Shown: piece after piece, positions 6,795 to 13,823 of the stretch
Layout of the letters: each line of letters opens with the position of its first letter
Position numbering within the stretch: position 1 is the stretch's first letter
Assembly (NCBI GenBank): GCA_029987395.1
Contig: DALTVX010000061.1
Location: 1 to 14,584, forward strand
Reading direction: 5' to 3'
Length of the DNA stretch: 14,584 nt
Origin: Methanocorpusculum sp.
GTDB taxonomy: Archaea; Halobacteriota; Methanomicrobia; Methanomicrobiales; Methanocorpusculaceae
Program-made: the position numbers and the translations under genes
The notes under the pieces: model-generated
Seen by the model: the letters and a program-made list of their open reading frames with translations, nothing else
Database searches by the model: none
What the model was told of the DNA's origin: nothing

Positions 6795-8501
6795 TTATTC
6801 GGCCTTCTTCTTTTCGTTTGCCCGTGTTTGTTCCTGTTTTTCTAAAAGTCGATAGTCCACCTTATTGAACTTCGTCATCGGAAGATCTGAGACAAATTCC
6901 ACTTGAACTGGAACGCTCCAGCGGTTCATCTGATCTTTGGCATACCCAATCAATATTTTCTCCTCTTCGCCTGCATCAAAGGAACCAAGCGGCTTTTCCG
7001 GGACCACATACAGTTTGATCTTTCGATCCAGCTTCCAGGGAGTTGCTACTGCACAAACCTGTTTGATATCAGGGTGGCCTTGCATTGCTTCCTCGATGAG
7101 TGTTGGATAGACGTTGTATCCGTTGACCTTCACGAGTCTCTTATGTCGGGAACGGAAACAGATGTTTCCGTCCTTTCGAATCACGACAAGGTCGCCGGTA
7201 TGAAGCCAGACATTTCCATCATCATGAAGACGGAGAACATCCTTTGTGGCCGCTTCATTTTTGTAGTATCCCTTCATCACTGAGGGGCCAAGGAAACAAA
7301 GTTCCCCTTCAACCCCGTCGACAACAATTTCAGTTGTACCGGGGGTTACAACACAAACTCTTGTTCCGGTAACAGGCGAGCCAACACATCCTGTTGGTAG
7401 TCTATCATACTCGTTTGCAACAAGAGAACAGGCACCGCATGCCTCTGTCAGCCCGTAACCAGTTCTGAAAAGAATGTCAGCATGAGATTTTTTCAAAAGA
7501 ACATTGTATTTATTTGCAAGTGACTCTGAAACACGATCCCCGCCGCTGACCATAAGTTTCATCCTCGAAAGATCTTTATCTTCAAAGAAGGGATACATGC
7601 GTTCGAAAAGCGCGGGTACTCCTGGAATGAACAGGATATCCTCGGAAAATATCTGTTGGGCGCACCCTTTTGGATCGAATCTCGGGATGAGAACGACCTT
7701 CATTCCGGAGATGAGAGGTGCATGGACGGATACCGCAAGGCCAAAGGCATGGAATATCGGAAGGATCGCAAGAAATCCATCGCCCACATCAGTTTTACCC
7801 TCGCCTATGTCTATTAGAAGCTGGATAGACATGGAGTTTACCGCATAATTCGAGAGCATGACACCCTTTGAATCGCCGGTTGTCCCACCGGTGTACATGA
7901 TCACAGATACATCTTCAGGCTTCACATCATCGGTTGGAAGAATGGCTCCTCCTTTGATAAGTTTCTTACCTTCGGCAAGGAGATCTGTCCATAGAGTGAT
8001 TCTGGTGGTGTCACGAACCTTTGGATATTTTCGCATGACAAACCGGAATCCCTTGTCCAGAACAAAACCTTTCAGGTTTGAAGGGAAGTATCCTGAGGTT
8101 CGGCACCGGATGACCTCGATGTCTTTTCCCGAGAGGAGAGCTTCGTTGATCTCACAGGCGAGAACAATTTTACTTTCGGTGAGTTTGAGAGCGTAATCGA
8201 TATCTTCCTGAGGGGATAAGGGATGGACCATATTGCATATTGCGCCGATCCGGTTAACGGCATAAATCGCGAGAACTCCCTGGGGAATATTGGGTAGGAA
8301 AATGGTGATATGATCGCCCTTTTTTACACCATGATTTACAAGGGCCGCAGATATCGCATGAACCTCGTCCATGAATTGTTTAAACGAAATATGTCTTCCG
8401 TAGTATGCAGCCGCGGGTGACTTCTCACCAGCCCGGTTGAAACCATACTGAAGTGCTTCATACAACGAACGTTTATTTTCTTCAGAATACTGTAACGTCA
8501 A
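6795..8501 (-). CDS. Acyl-CoA synthetase-like AMP-forming ligase, copy C
   Basis: This 568-residue ANL-superfamily ligase is the most divergent of the three tandem copies. Motifs are YTGGTTGDSKG (203-213), GYGLTEACG (348-356), TGD (435-437), KRLVKVNGYNVYP (454-466) and catalytic K547 in TKFNK. The start is a TTG, chosen because GGAGG lies 8 bases upstream on the minus strand, no ATG or GTG exists between it and the upstream in-frame stop, and the resulting protein aligns with its paralogues from LQYSEENKRSLY onward. It lacks the 11-residue N-terminal extension of copies A and B. It carries instead a charged tail of about 15 residues rich in Lys and Glu. It is the first gene of the C-B pair. 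Activation of a carboxylic acid to a CoA thioester is expected; the acid is unknown. Confidence 0.87.
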   Translation of the reverse strand: MTLQYSEENKRSLYEALQYGFNRAGEKSPAAAYYGRHISFKQFMDEVHAISAALVNHGVKKGDHITIFLPNIPQGVLAIYAVNRIGAICNMVHPLSPQEDIDYALKLTESKIVLACEINEALLSGKDIEVIRCRTSGYFPSNLKGFVLDKGFRFVMRKYPKVRDTTRITLWTDLLAEGKKLIKGGAILPTDDVKPEDVSVIMYTGGTTGDSKGVMLSNYAVNSMSIQLLIDIGEGKTDVGDGFLAILPIFHAFGLAVSVHAPLISGMKVVLIPRFDPKGCAQQIFSEDILFIPGVPALFERMYPFFEDKDLSRMKLMVSGGDRVSESLANKYNVLLKKSHADILFRTGYGLTEACGACSLVANEYDRLPTGCVGSPVTGTRVCVVTPGTTEIVVDGVEGELCFLGPSVMKGYYKNEAATKDVLRLHDDGNVWLHTGDLVVIRKDGNICFRSRHKRLVKVNGYNVYPTLIEEAMQGHPDIKQVCAVATPWKLDRKIKLYVVPEKPLGSFDAGEEEKILIGYAKDQMNRWSVPVQVEFVSDLPMTKFNKVDYRLLEKQEQTRANEKKKAE

Positions 8502-8509
8502 ATAATGAT

Positions 8510-8514
8510 CCTCC
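8510..8514 (-). promoter_or_regulatory. Ribosome binding site deciding the TTG start of copy C
   Basis: GGAGG on the minus strand is 8 bases before the TTG at 8501. This strong Shine-Dalgarno sequence contrasts with the absence of one before copy A and fixes the otherwise uncertain start. Confidence 0.7.
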
Positions 8515-8555
8515 GAATGAGCGGTAGAAATGTATTAGTATTATTTGTCATGGAA

Positions 8556-8565
8556 GATATAATAG
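8556..8565 (-). promoter_or_regulatory. TATA box of the ligase C-B unit
   Basis: CTATTATATC on the minus strand sits about 60 bases before the TTG start, which predicts a leader of roughly 30 bases that includes the GGAGG. It lies in the 90-base gap after the copper ATPase gene, so the ligase pair need not depend on read-through from that operon. Confidence 0.5.
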
Positions 8566-8591
8566 AAACTGAAATATTTTTGTCTATTTTA

Positions 8592-11024
8592 TCAATTAAT
8601 AGACAGAATCTTATAACCTGACTCGGAAATCACCGAAATAAATTTAGCTTCGGCAATAACTTTTGAAAGTTCCACAGTAGCTGTTTTTGTCTTGAGATCT
8701 ACCGATACCGAAACAACACCAGGGATGCCTGAAAGAACTTGTTCAACATTCTTTTTACAGTGGTCACACATCATGCCTTCAATGGTAAGTACTTTTTTCA
8801 TGGTTTTCTCTTTGTATATTGTTGGTATTTCTGATTTGAAAAATCTAAGTCTGAGGGCATTTGATACGACACAGAATGAAGATAGACCCATGGCAAGTGC
8901 CGCAAAGCCCGGCGAAAGTTTCCACCCGAGCGGAACAAAGAAAACACCTGCCGCAAGGGGGATCCCGATCGTGTTGTAGATGAACGCCCAGAATAAATTC
9001 TGTTTGATGTTTCTAAGTGTGGCACGGCTTAGCCGGATCGCCGAGACAATATCCCAAGGATCGCTTTTCATCAAAACGAAGTCAGCAGATTCAAGAGCTA
9101 TGTCAGAGCCGGCTCCAATCGCGATACCCACATTTGCCCGGGCAAGAGACGGTGAGTCATTGATCCCGTCCCCCACCATAATGACATGATGCCCGGCTTC
9201 CTGTAGTCTTCTGACATGGCCTTCTTTTTCTGCCGGCATCACCTCTGCTATGACCGTATGGATTGACAACTGCTCTGCGACCGAATCGGCAACGCTACGT
9301 GTGTCCCCGGTGAGTAAAACCACATCCAGACCAAGGGCCTGTAATCCAGCAACAGCGGCTTTAGAGGTTGGTCGGATCTTGTCCGAAACGGATATGACGC
9401 CGAGAAGTTTGTTTTCACTCGCGAAGTAGAGCGGGGTGCCGATAACGTTTACCGGTGTGAAAGAAACGCCGTTCTCTTCCATGAAAGCAGCATTTCCGGC
9501 ATAACAGATCTTCCCATTCACCAAAGCCGAGACACCCCGACCAGGTACTGAAACGAAATCCTGAGCTTTTACATAAGCGATCTTGTTCTCCTCAGCATAG
9601 GTGATGACCGCTTTGGATAAGGGATGTTCTGATGCCGATTCAACAGAAGCGGCGATCGAAAGAAGCTCATCGCTTGTCCCAGAGAGCGTAATGACATCAG
9701 TGACCTGCGGCTTTCCGATTGTGACCGTTCCAGTTTTATCCAGAAGAATGGTATCGGCACGTCCCGCAGTTTCCAGAGCTTCGGCAGATTTTATCAATAT
9801 TCCTAGCGAAGCGGCTTTCCCGGTCGCTACCATAAGGGCGACTGGGGTGGCAAGACCAAGGGCACAGGGACAGGATATAACAAGAACTGAAATAGAGATG
9901 GAGAGAGCAAACGTGAACGGTTGTCCAAGAATAAGCCATACGGCCCCGGAAATGATCGAGATGCTGATCACCAGCGGAACAAATATCCCGCTCACTTTGT
10001 CGGCTATTCTTCCGATCGGAGCCTTGGATGCATTGGCATTCTGAACGAGTTCAACGATTGCAGCGAGCGTTGTATCCTCTCCAATTTTTTCTGCACGGAA
10101 GGTGAAACTTCCTAGAGATATCGTTCCAGCAGAAACCATATCGCCCGGATTTTTTACGACAGGAATACTTTCACCAGTCAGCGCTGACATGTCGACAGGG
10201 GCAGAACCTTCTGTAATTATACCGTCGACGGGGATACCGGCACCCGGTCTCACCAAAATAAGATCTCCAACGGTCACCTGATCGGCAGGGATAATGACCT
10301 CAACTCCGTCACGGAGAACGGTTGCAGTTTTTGGTGCAAGATCTATGAGTTTTCTGACAGCCTCAGTGGTTTTTCCTTTGGACCTCGTTTCCAGAAACTT
10401 GCCGATGGTAACGAGCGACAGGATCATCCCAGCCGATTCAAAGTAGATGTCCATTGACCAGAGACTTGCGGCGGTCAAATCGCCAATCGAAAGAGCTACA
10501 AAAATAGAATATATCGCATAAAGTCCGTATCCAATCGCCGCCATTGAACCTAAGGCAACCAGAGAATCCATGTTTGGTGCACGGCGGAAGAGGGCAGGAA
10601 TGCCGGACGTGTAGTATTTTTTGTTTGCTATAACGATCGGAACGGTCAGACCCAACTGAGCTAGGGCAAATATACCTGCGTTTTCCGGAACATGGGTCCA
10701 GTCGAGAAACGGAAATCCCCACATATGTCCCATGGAGAGATACATAAGCGGGATAAGAAAAGCAAAAGAGATGATGAGCCGAATCTTCATCGGACGAAGA
10801 GTAGATGCCTCTTTAGGCGAAGTTCCCAAAACCACATCATATCCGGCAGAGCGAATAGCCGCAACGATCTGATCATCCAAGACATCATCCGAATCCACGA
10901 CGAGGCGGTTTTCTAGAAGGTTGACTGAAGCGGAGCGAACACCTTCAACGCTTTTCGCGGCCTTCTCCACGTGGAGAGAACAGGCCGAACAGCTCATGCC
11001 AGATACAGTGTATGTTTTTTTCAT
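8592..11024 (-). CDS. copA: Cu(I)-exporting P1B-type ATPase with a C-terminal CopZ-like domain
   Basis: This 810-residue membrane pump exports Cu(I), possibly also Ag(I), using ATP. The N-terminal heavy-metal-binding domain carries GMSCSAC (C12, C15). Membrane helices follow, then the actuator TGES motif, the transmembrane metal site CPC (385-387), the phosphorylated aspartate D429 in DKTGT, the SEHPL nucleotide-binding motif and GDGIND. The last helices hold FIYNTIG and MGLSSF, the Tyr-Asn and Met-Ser-Ser signatures of Cu(I) pumps. Residues 742-810 form a second metal-binding domain with CDHC (C753, C756), beginning MKKVLTIEGMMC like a free CopZ chaperone. Most CopA pumps have no such C-terminal domain. 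The start overlaps the Sua5 stop by 4 bases (ATGA), so it is translationally coupled to that gene. Confidence 0.95.
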   Translation of the reverse strand: MKKTYTVSGMSCSACSLHVEKAAKSVEGVRSASVNLLENRLVVDSDDVLDDQIVAAIRSAGYDVVLGTSPKEASTLRPMKIRLIISFAFLIPLMYLSMGHMWGFPFLDWTHVPENAGIFALAQLGLTVPIVIANKKYYTSGIPALFRRAPNMDSLVALGSMAAIGYGLYAIYSIFVALSIGDLTAASLWSMDIYFESAGMILSLVTIGKFLETRSKGKTTEAVRKLIDLAPKTATVLRDGVEVIIPADQVTVGDLILVRPGAGIPVDGIITEGSAPVDMSALTGESIPVVKNPGDMVSAGTISLGSFTFRAEKIGEDTTLAAIVELVQNANASKAPIGRIADKVSGIFVPLVISISIISGAVWLILGQPFTFALSISISVLVISCPCALGLATPVALMVATGKAASLGILIKSAEALETAGRADTILLDKTGTVTIGKPQVTDVITLSGTSDELLSIAASVESASEHPLSKAVITYAEENKIAYVKAQDFVSVPGRGVSALVNGKICYAGNAAFMEENGVSFTPVNVIGTPLYFASENKLLGVISVSDKIRPTSKAAVAGLQALGLDVVLLTGDTRSVADSVAEQLSIHTVIAEVMPAEKEGHVRRLQEAGHHVIMVGDGINDSPSLARANVGIAIGAGSDIALESADFVLMKSDPWDIVSAIRLSRATLRNIKQNLFWAFIYNTIGIPLAAGVFFVPLGWKLSPGFAALAMGLSSFCVVSNALRLRFFKSEIPTIYKEKTMKKVLTIEGMMCDHCKKNVEQVLSGIPGVVSVSVDLKTKTATVELSKVIAEAKFISVISESGYKILSIN

Positions 11025-11617
11025 TTGGAGTTTTCTTTAAAGAACCGGCCGATCTCATTCAACATTGCACCCGGACGTTCGATTTTTCGTGTCTCCAGAT
11101 CGACGACCGTACTAGGGGTACCTGGAAGAAGACCACCATCAAGGAGGTAATCATGAGGGACGTTGATCTGATCAATGCTGACCGGGGAGATTTGGCCAGA
11201 GATGTTCGCAGAAGTTGCCGTAATAGGGCAGTCAAATGCGGAAATCAATTCAAGAGCGAGGGTGTGATCAGGATACCGAATACCTATAGATCCCGTTCCG
11301 CCCGATAAGTCACCCGGCAGGCAGTTTTTCACCGGAAGAACGATCGTGATAGGACCCGGAAGGAATTTGCTGATGAACCGTTCTGCAAACGGGCTGACGT
11401 CGGCAATACCGTAGATCATCTCGATATCTGAAACGGCGACCGAAATCGGTTTTCCAAGATCTCGTTGTTTTGCTTCAAACACTTTGATCACAGCAGTCTC
11501 AGACAATGCATCCGCGCCGAGACCATAGACAGTTTCCGTAGGATATACAACGAGTCCGTCCCGAGATAATACACGAACGGCTTTTTCGATTCTGGTTTCT
11601 TCTGTAGGTGTTGTCAT
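11021..11617 (-). CDS. sua5: L-threonylcarbamoyladenylate synthase (Sua5/YrdC family)
   Basis: This 198-residue enzyme makes threonylcarbamoyl-AMP from threonine, bicarbonate and ATP, the first step of the universal t6A modification at position 37 of ANN-decoding tRNAs. Family motifs are PTETVYGLG (26-34), KQRDLGKP (50-57), LPGPIT (86-91), IGIRYPDH (111-118) and TSANISG (135-141). The protein has the short TsaC/YrdC length, without the extra C-terminal Sua5 domain of about 130 residues, so tsaC would be an equally good name. Its ATG overlaps the stop of the ACT-domain gene by 1 base, and its stop overlaps the copper ATPase start by 4 bases. It lies in a transcript that probably begins with a tRNA. 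Confidence 0.93.
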   Translation of the reverse strand: MTTPTEETRIEKAVRVLSRDGLVVYPTETVYGLGADALSETAVIKVFEAKQRDLGKPISVAVSDIEMIYGIADVSPFAERFISKFLPGPITIVLPVKNCLPGDLSGGTGSIGIRYPDHTLALELISAFDCPITATSANISGQISPVSIDQINVPHDYLLDGGLLPGTPSTVVDLETRKIERPGAMLNEIGRFFKENSK

Positions 11618-12285
11618 CAGAACTCTTTCCCCTTTATTTTTTCTATATCAAATACGCCTATCGAGCTGACATGCATCACTGCCATGACGCCGGCCTGAAT
11701 GGGATCGGTAACTACGAGGTTTGCGGCAGAAGAAGCACTTCCCGCCATCTTCAGGCAGATCACCGGGATACCATCGGCTTGTATCGATCGGATCGCATTC
11801 GTGATCTCACCACCCATCAGTGAACCGGCAAGAACAAGGATCGAGGCGCGGGGCAGGCGTCCAACTGCTTCCACTGCACGTGCCAACGTTATTTCACCAA
11901 CGAGCGGGATCGTATCAACAGAAATACGTTCGCCGCGGATATTGTGTCGATCTGCTTCGTTCACTGCCCCCATCGCGACCTGTGCCACTTGGGCTCCCCC
12001 ACCCATAATAATAACACGTTTCCCAAATATTTCTCCAAATGTGTCGTGAAGAGCGACCTCACTGATACCTGGAACGTTCCTGAGTCCAAAAAGAACGGTG
12101 TCTATCTCAACACATTCTTCGATCTCGATATCGACCCACGCACATCCTTTGTCAGGACCCCGGACAAGTATTTCCTGCTGGATAGAGGCGATGTTCGCGT
12201 TATGTTCAGCACAAACCGAACCGATATCTCTAAGAATACCTTTCTGATTGGCGGCAATGAGACTGATTGCGTGATGAGACACCAT
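11617..12285 (-). CDS. ACT-domain protein with a C-terminal domain of unknown function
   Basis: This 222-residue protein starts with an ACT-like amino-acid-sensing fold (about residues 4-80): SLIAANQKGILRDIGSVCAEHNANI is the usual first strand, helix and strand. The remainder (about 85-222) begins GKRVIIMGGGAQVAQVA, a glycine-rich turn like a nucleotide-binding or Rossmann start, and continues with alternating strands and helices. I think it belongs to a methanogen family annotated as an ACT plus DUF5612 protein, but this is from memory. ACT domains bind amino acids and regulate enzymes or transcription. Its ATG lies 9 bases after the mature 3' end of tRNA-Gly with no ribosome binding site. 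It overlaps sua5 by one base, suggesting a link to amino-acid supply or tRNA metabolism. Function is not known. Confidence 0.75.
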   Translation of the reverse strand: MVSHHAISLIAANQKGILRDIGSVCAEHNANIASIQQEILVRGPDKGCAWVDIEIEECVEIDTVLFGLRNVPGISEVALHDTFGEIFGKRVIIMGGGAQVAQVAMGAVNEADRHNIRGERISVDTIPLVGEITLARAVEAVGRLPRASILVLAGSLMGGEITNAIRSIQADGIPVICLKMAGSASSAANLVVTDPIQAGVMAVMHVSSIGVFDIEKIKGKEF

Positions 12286-12294
12286 AGAAATGAG

Positions 12295-12365
12295 TGCGAT
12301 AACCGGGGATCGAACCCGGATTAGAGGCTTGGGAAGCCCCTGTCATGCCACTAGACCACTACCGC
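12295..12365 (-). tRNA. tRNA-Gly (anticodon CCC)
   Basis: The minus strand folds into a complete cloverleaf. The acceptor stem GCGGTAG pairs with TTATCGC (with G-T pairs) and the discriminator is A. The D-arm is GTC-TAGTGGCAT-GAC, the anticodon stem GGGGC/GCCTC closes loop TTCCCAA, and the T-arm is CCGGG-TTCGATC-CCCGG. The anticodon CCC (12331-12333) reads GGG, glycine. No intron is seen and CCA is not encoded. A coding gene starts 9 bases after its 3' end. Confidence 0.95.
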
Positions 12366-12388
12366 AGGTATATAATATCTTGTTTGCA

Positions 12389-12400
12389 GGGTTAATAGAG
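12389..12400 (-). promoter_or_regulatory. Possible TATA box for the tRNA-Gly operon
   Basis: CTCTATTAACCC on the minus strand is centred about 30 bases before the tRNA 5' end, giving a transcription start a few bases upstream of the tRNA. A better-looking ATATTATATA at 12370-12379 is too close to the tRNA to serve. The call is tentative. Confidence 0.3.
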
Positions 12401-12408
12401 ATTTCTTA

Positions 12409-13062
12409 TCAAGAGGTGATCTCTGTTGTTTCAAGAGCAGGTCTAGGGATGCTGCAAAGGGTATACCGGCCTCCTTGTGAGTGAAGATAGCCTTTGGATA
12501 GAAGAGAGCGCAGAGCTGCAGTCACTTCTGGGATACTACGTCCGCTTGTGTCAGAGAGTTCAATCGGTGTTAAGGGGGCATAAACTAAAGCGAGAAGAAG
12601 TTCGGCCTCGATGTTGTTCTGAAAGACGGTTCTTCCGTTGACGATCACATCCTCCATCATCTCATCGATATCCTTTTCGACGGCTTCGAGATGATCGATG
12701 AGTTTGTCTCTGGAGTCAAGAAGACGGCGGATCATCATGATCTTATCAGAGAGTGGAAGAACACTCTCAGTATTGGCAGGATCGGTCTGTGGGGGTTGTT
12801 CGGCTTTTTTGACCCGGACCGAGAGCGTGAAATCATTTACCAGATAGTAGTATTTTCGCCGTTTATCATCCTGATAACTGGTGATGACCGCTTCCTTTTG
12901 CATGATCGCAAGATGTTCGATAACGGCTTTAGGATTGATGACCAAACGATCGGATATTTCGGTGACAAAACATGGTTTCTGCCGAAGAAGATCAAGGATC
13001 CGCCGACGGTTTCGGTTTCCAAGGATGTCCAATAAATGAGATATATTATCTTGGTCAAGCAT
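12409..13062 (-). CDS. ArsR-like winged-helix transcription regulator
   Basis: This 217-residue protein has an N-terminal winged helix (about residues 5-75). RNRRRILDLLRQKP leads into the recognition region VTEISDRLVINPKAVIEHLAIM, followed by the wing VITSYQDDKRRKYYYLV, the typical archaeal ArsR-like arrangement. A middle stretch (about 105-150) rich in Leu, Asp, Glu and Lys could form a dimerising coiled coil. The C-terminus (about 160-210) looks like a second winged helix: LLALVYAPLTPIELSDTSGRSIPEVTAALRSLLSKGYL. No ArsR-type metal cysteine pair is visible near the recognition helix, so the signal is unlikely to be a simple metal. A perfect palindrome between its TATA box and ATG suggests autoregulation. 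Targets are unknown; the tRNA-copA operon downstream is one candidate. Confidence 0.85.
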   Translation of the reverse strand: MLDQDNISHLLDILGNRNRRRILDLLRQKPCFVTEISDRLVINPKAVIEHLAIMQKEAVITSYQDDKRRKYYYLVNDFTLSVRVKKAEQPPQTDPANTESVLPLSDKIMMIRRLLDSRDKLIDHLEAVEKDIDEMMEDVIVNGRTVFQNNIEAELLLALVYAPLTPIELSDTSGRSIPEVTAALRSLLSKGYLHSQGGRYTLCSIPRPALETTEITS

Positions 13063-13073
13063 TTTTATCGAGG

Positions 13074-13086
13074 TTACATTATGTAA
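13074..13086 (-). promoter_or_regulatory. Perfect 13-bp palindrome, likely operator of the regulator gene
   Basis: TTACAT-T-ATGTAA is a perfect inverted repeat lying 11 bases before the regulator ATG and directly downstream of its TATA box. This position would block RNA polymerase if bound, the classic layout for archaeal autorepression by a dimeric winged-helix protein. Confidence 0.5.
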
Positions 13087-13090
13087 GGGA

Positions 13091-13102
13091 TATTTATTTA
13101 AA
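13091..13102 (-). promoter_or_regulatory. TATA box of the regulator gene
   Basis: ATTTAAATAAATA on the minus strand is centred about 34 bases upstream of the ATG at 13062. This places transcription start just after the palindrome at 13074-13086 and leaves a leader of roughly ten bases. Confidence 0.5.
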
Positions 13103-13154
13103 TGCCTTCTGATAAATTCGACGAAGCATCAGGCTATCTTTAAGAGATATTCTC

Positions 13155-13169
13155 AAAAAAAAAGAAAAA
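13155..13169 (-). terminator. Oligo-T terminator after rpsB
   Basis: On the minus strand TTTTT-C-TTTTTTTTT lies about 45 bases after the S2 stop codon and before the regulator promoter. Such T-runs are the main archaeal termination signal, and this one separates the eno-rpsB transcript from the regulator gene. Confidence 0.6.
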
Positions 13170-13213
13170 TGATTTTTATGACATGTTGATTGAAGCCCTA
13201 GGCTCGATCAGTG

Positions 13214-13822
13214 TTAGAAGTCAGACTCGAAATCGTCAACCGTCATGGCTGAGACTATGCCTTTCTGTCTGAGGAACTCTTTGGTCAACAGGAAGTAAAC
13301 CATAGAGAGAGCTTTGCGTCCCTTGTTGTTGGTTGGGATGACAAGATCAACATGGTTGGTACGATTGTTGATATCACAAAGTGCAATCACCGGGATACCG
13401 GTCTGGAATGCCTCGGTGATGACCTGAGCATCTCCGATCGGATCAGTTACGATGACGACCGAGGGTTCAGCATACTTCGGGAGTTTCGGGTTGGTTAAGG
13501 TTCCGGGGATAAATCTGCCAACGTGGGAGAGTGCACCAATAGTATTTGCAAACTTCTGTGCCGGGTACTGACCGTACTGGCGGGAAGTGACGACGAAAAT
13601 CTTTGCAGGCTCGTAGCGTGCAAGGAACTTTGCTACCTGTTTGATACGCTCATCGGTCTTTCTGATATCGATGATATACAGACCGTCAGCTCTGATACGG
13701 TAGATGAAGTCTTTCATGTCGTTGTCTTTCTGCTGAGTTCCGATATGGACACCGGCAGCAAGATATTCTTCTACGGATACTAATGGTTCGTTTAATTCAA
13801 TTCCAAGTTCATTGTCGGTCAT
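13214..13822 (-). CDS. rpsB: 30S ribosomal protein S2, archaeal type
   Basis: This small-subunit ribosomal protein has about 202 residues, the usual archaeal length and shorter than bacterial S2. Family sequence includes EYLAAGVHIGTQQKDNDMKDF, LYIIDIRKTDERI, FIPGTLTNP, VIVTDPIGDAQ and IPVIALCDINN. The start is placed at the ATG at 13822 because GAGGAG lies 10 bases upstream on the minus strand. A longer form from a TTG at 13840 would place that ribosome binding site inside the gene and overlap enolase. With the ATG start, one base separates it from the enolase stop. The eno-rpsB order matches the conserved archaeal cluster that also carries small RNA polymerase subunits, presumably just outside the window. 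A T-run follows the gene. Confidence 0.96.
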   Translation of the reverse strand: MTDNELGIELNEPLVSVEEYLAAGVHIGTQQKDNDMKDFIYRIRADGLYIIDIRKTDERIKQVAKFLARYEPAKIFVVTSRQYGQYPAQKFANTIGALSHVGRFIPGTLTNPKLPKYAEPSVVIVTDPIGDAQVITEAFQTGIPVIALCDINNRTNHVDLVIPTNNKGRKALSMVYFLLTKEFLRQKGIVSAMTVDDFESDF

Positions 13823-13823
13823 T

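Noticed and set aside
12366..12380. ATATTATATA just before tRNA-Gly as its TATA box
   Set aside because: It ends only a few bases from the mature tRNA 5' end, so transcription would start inside the tRNA. It is more likely spacer or a processing region.
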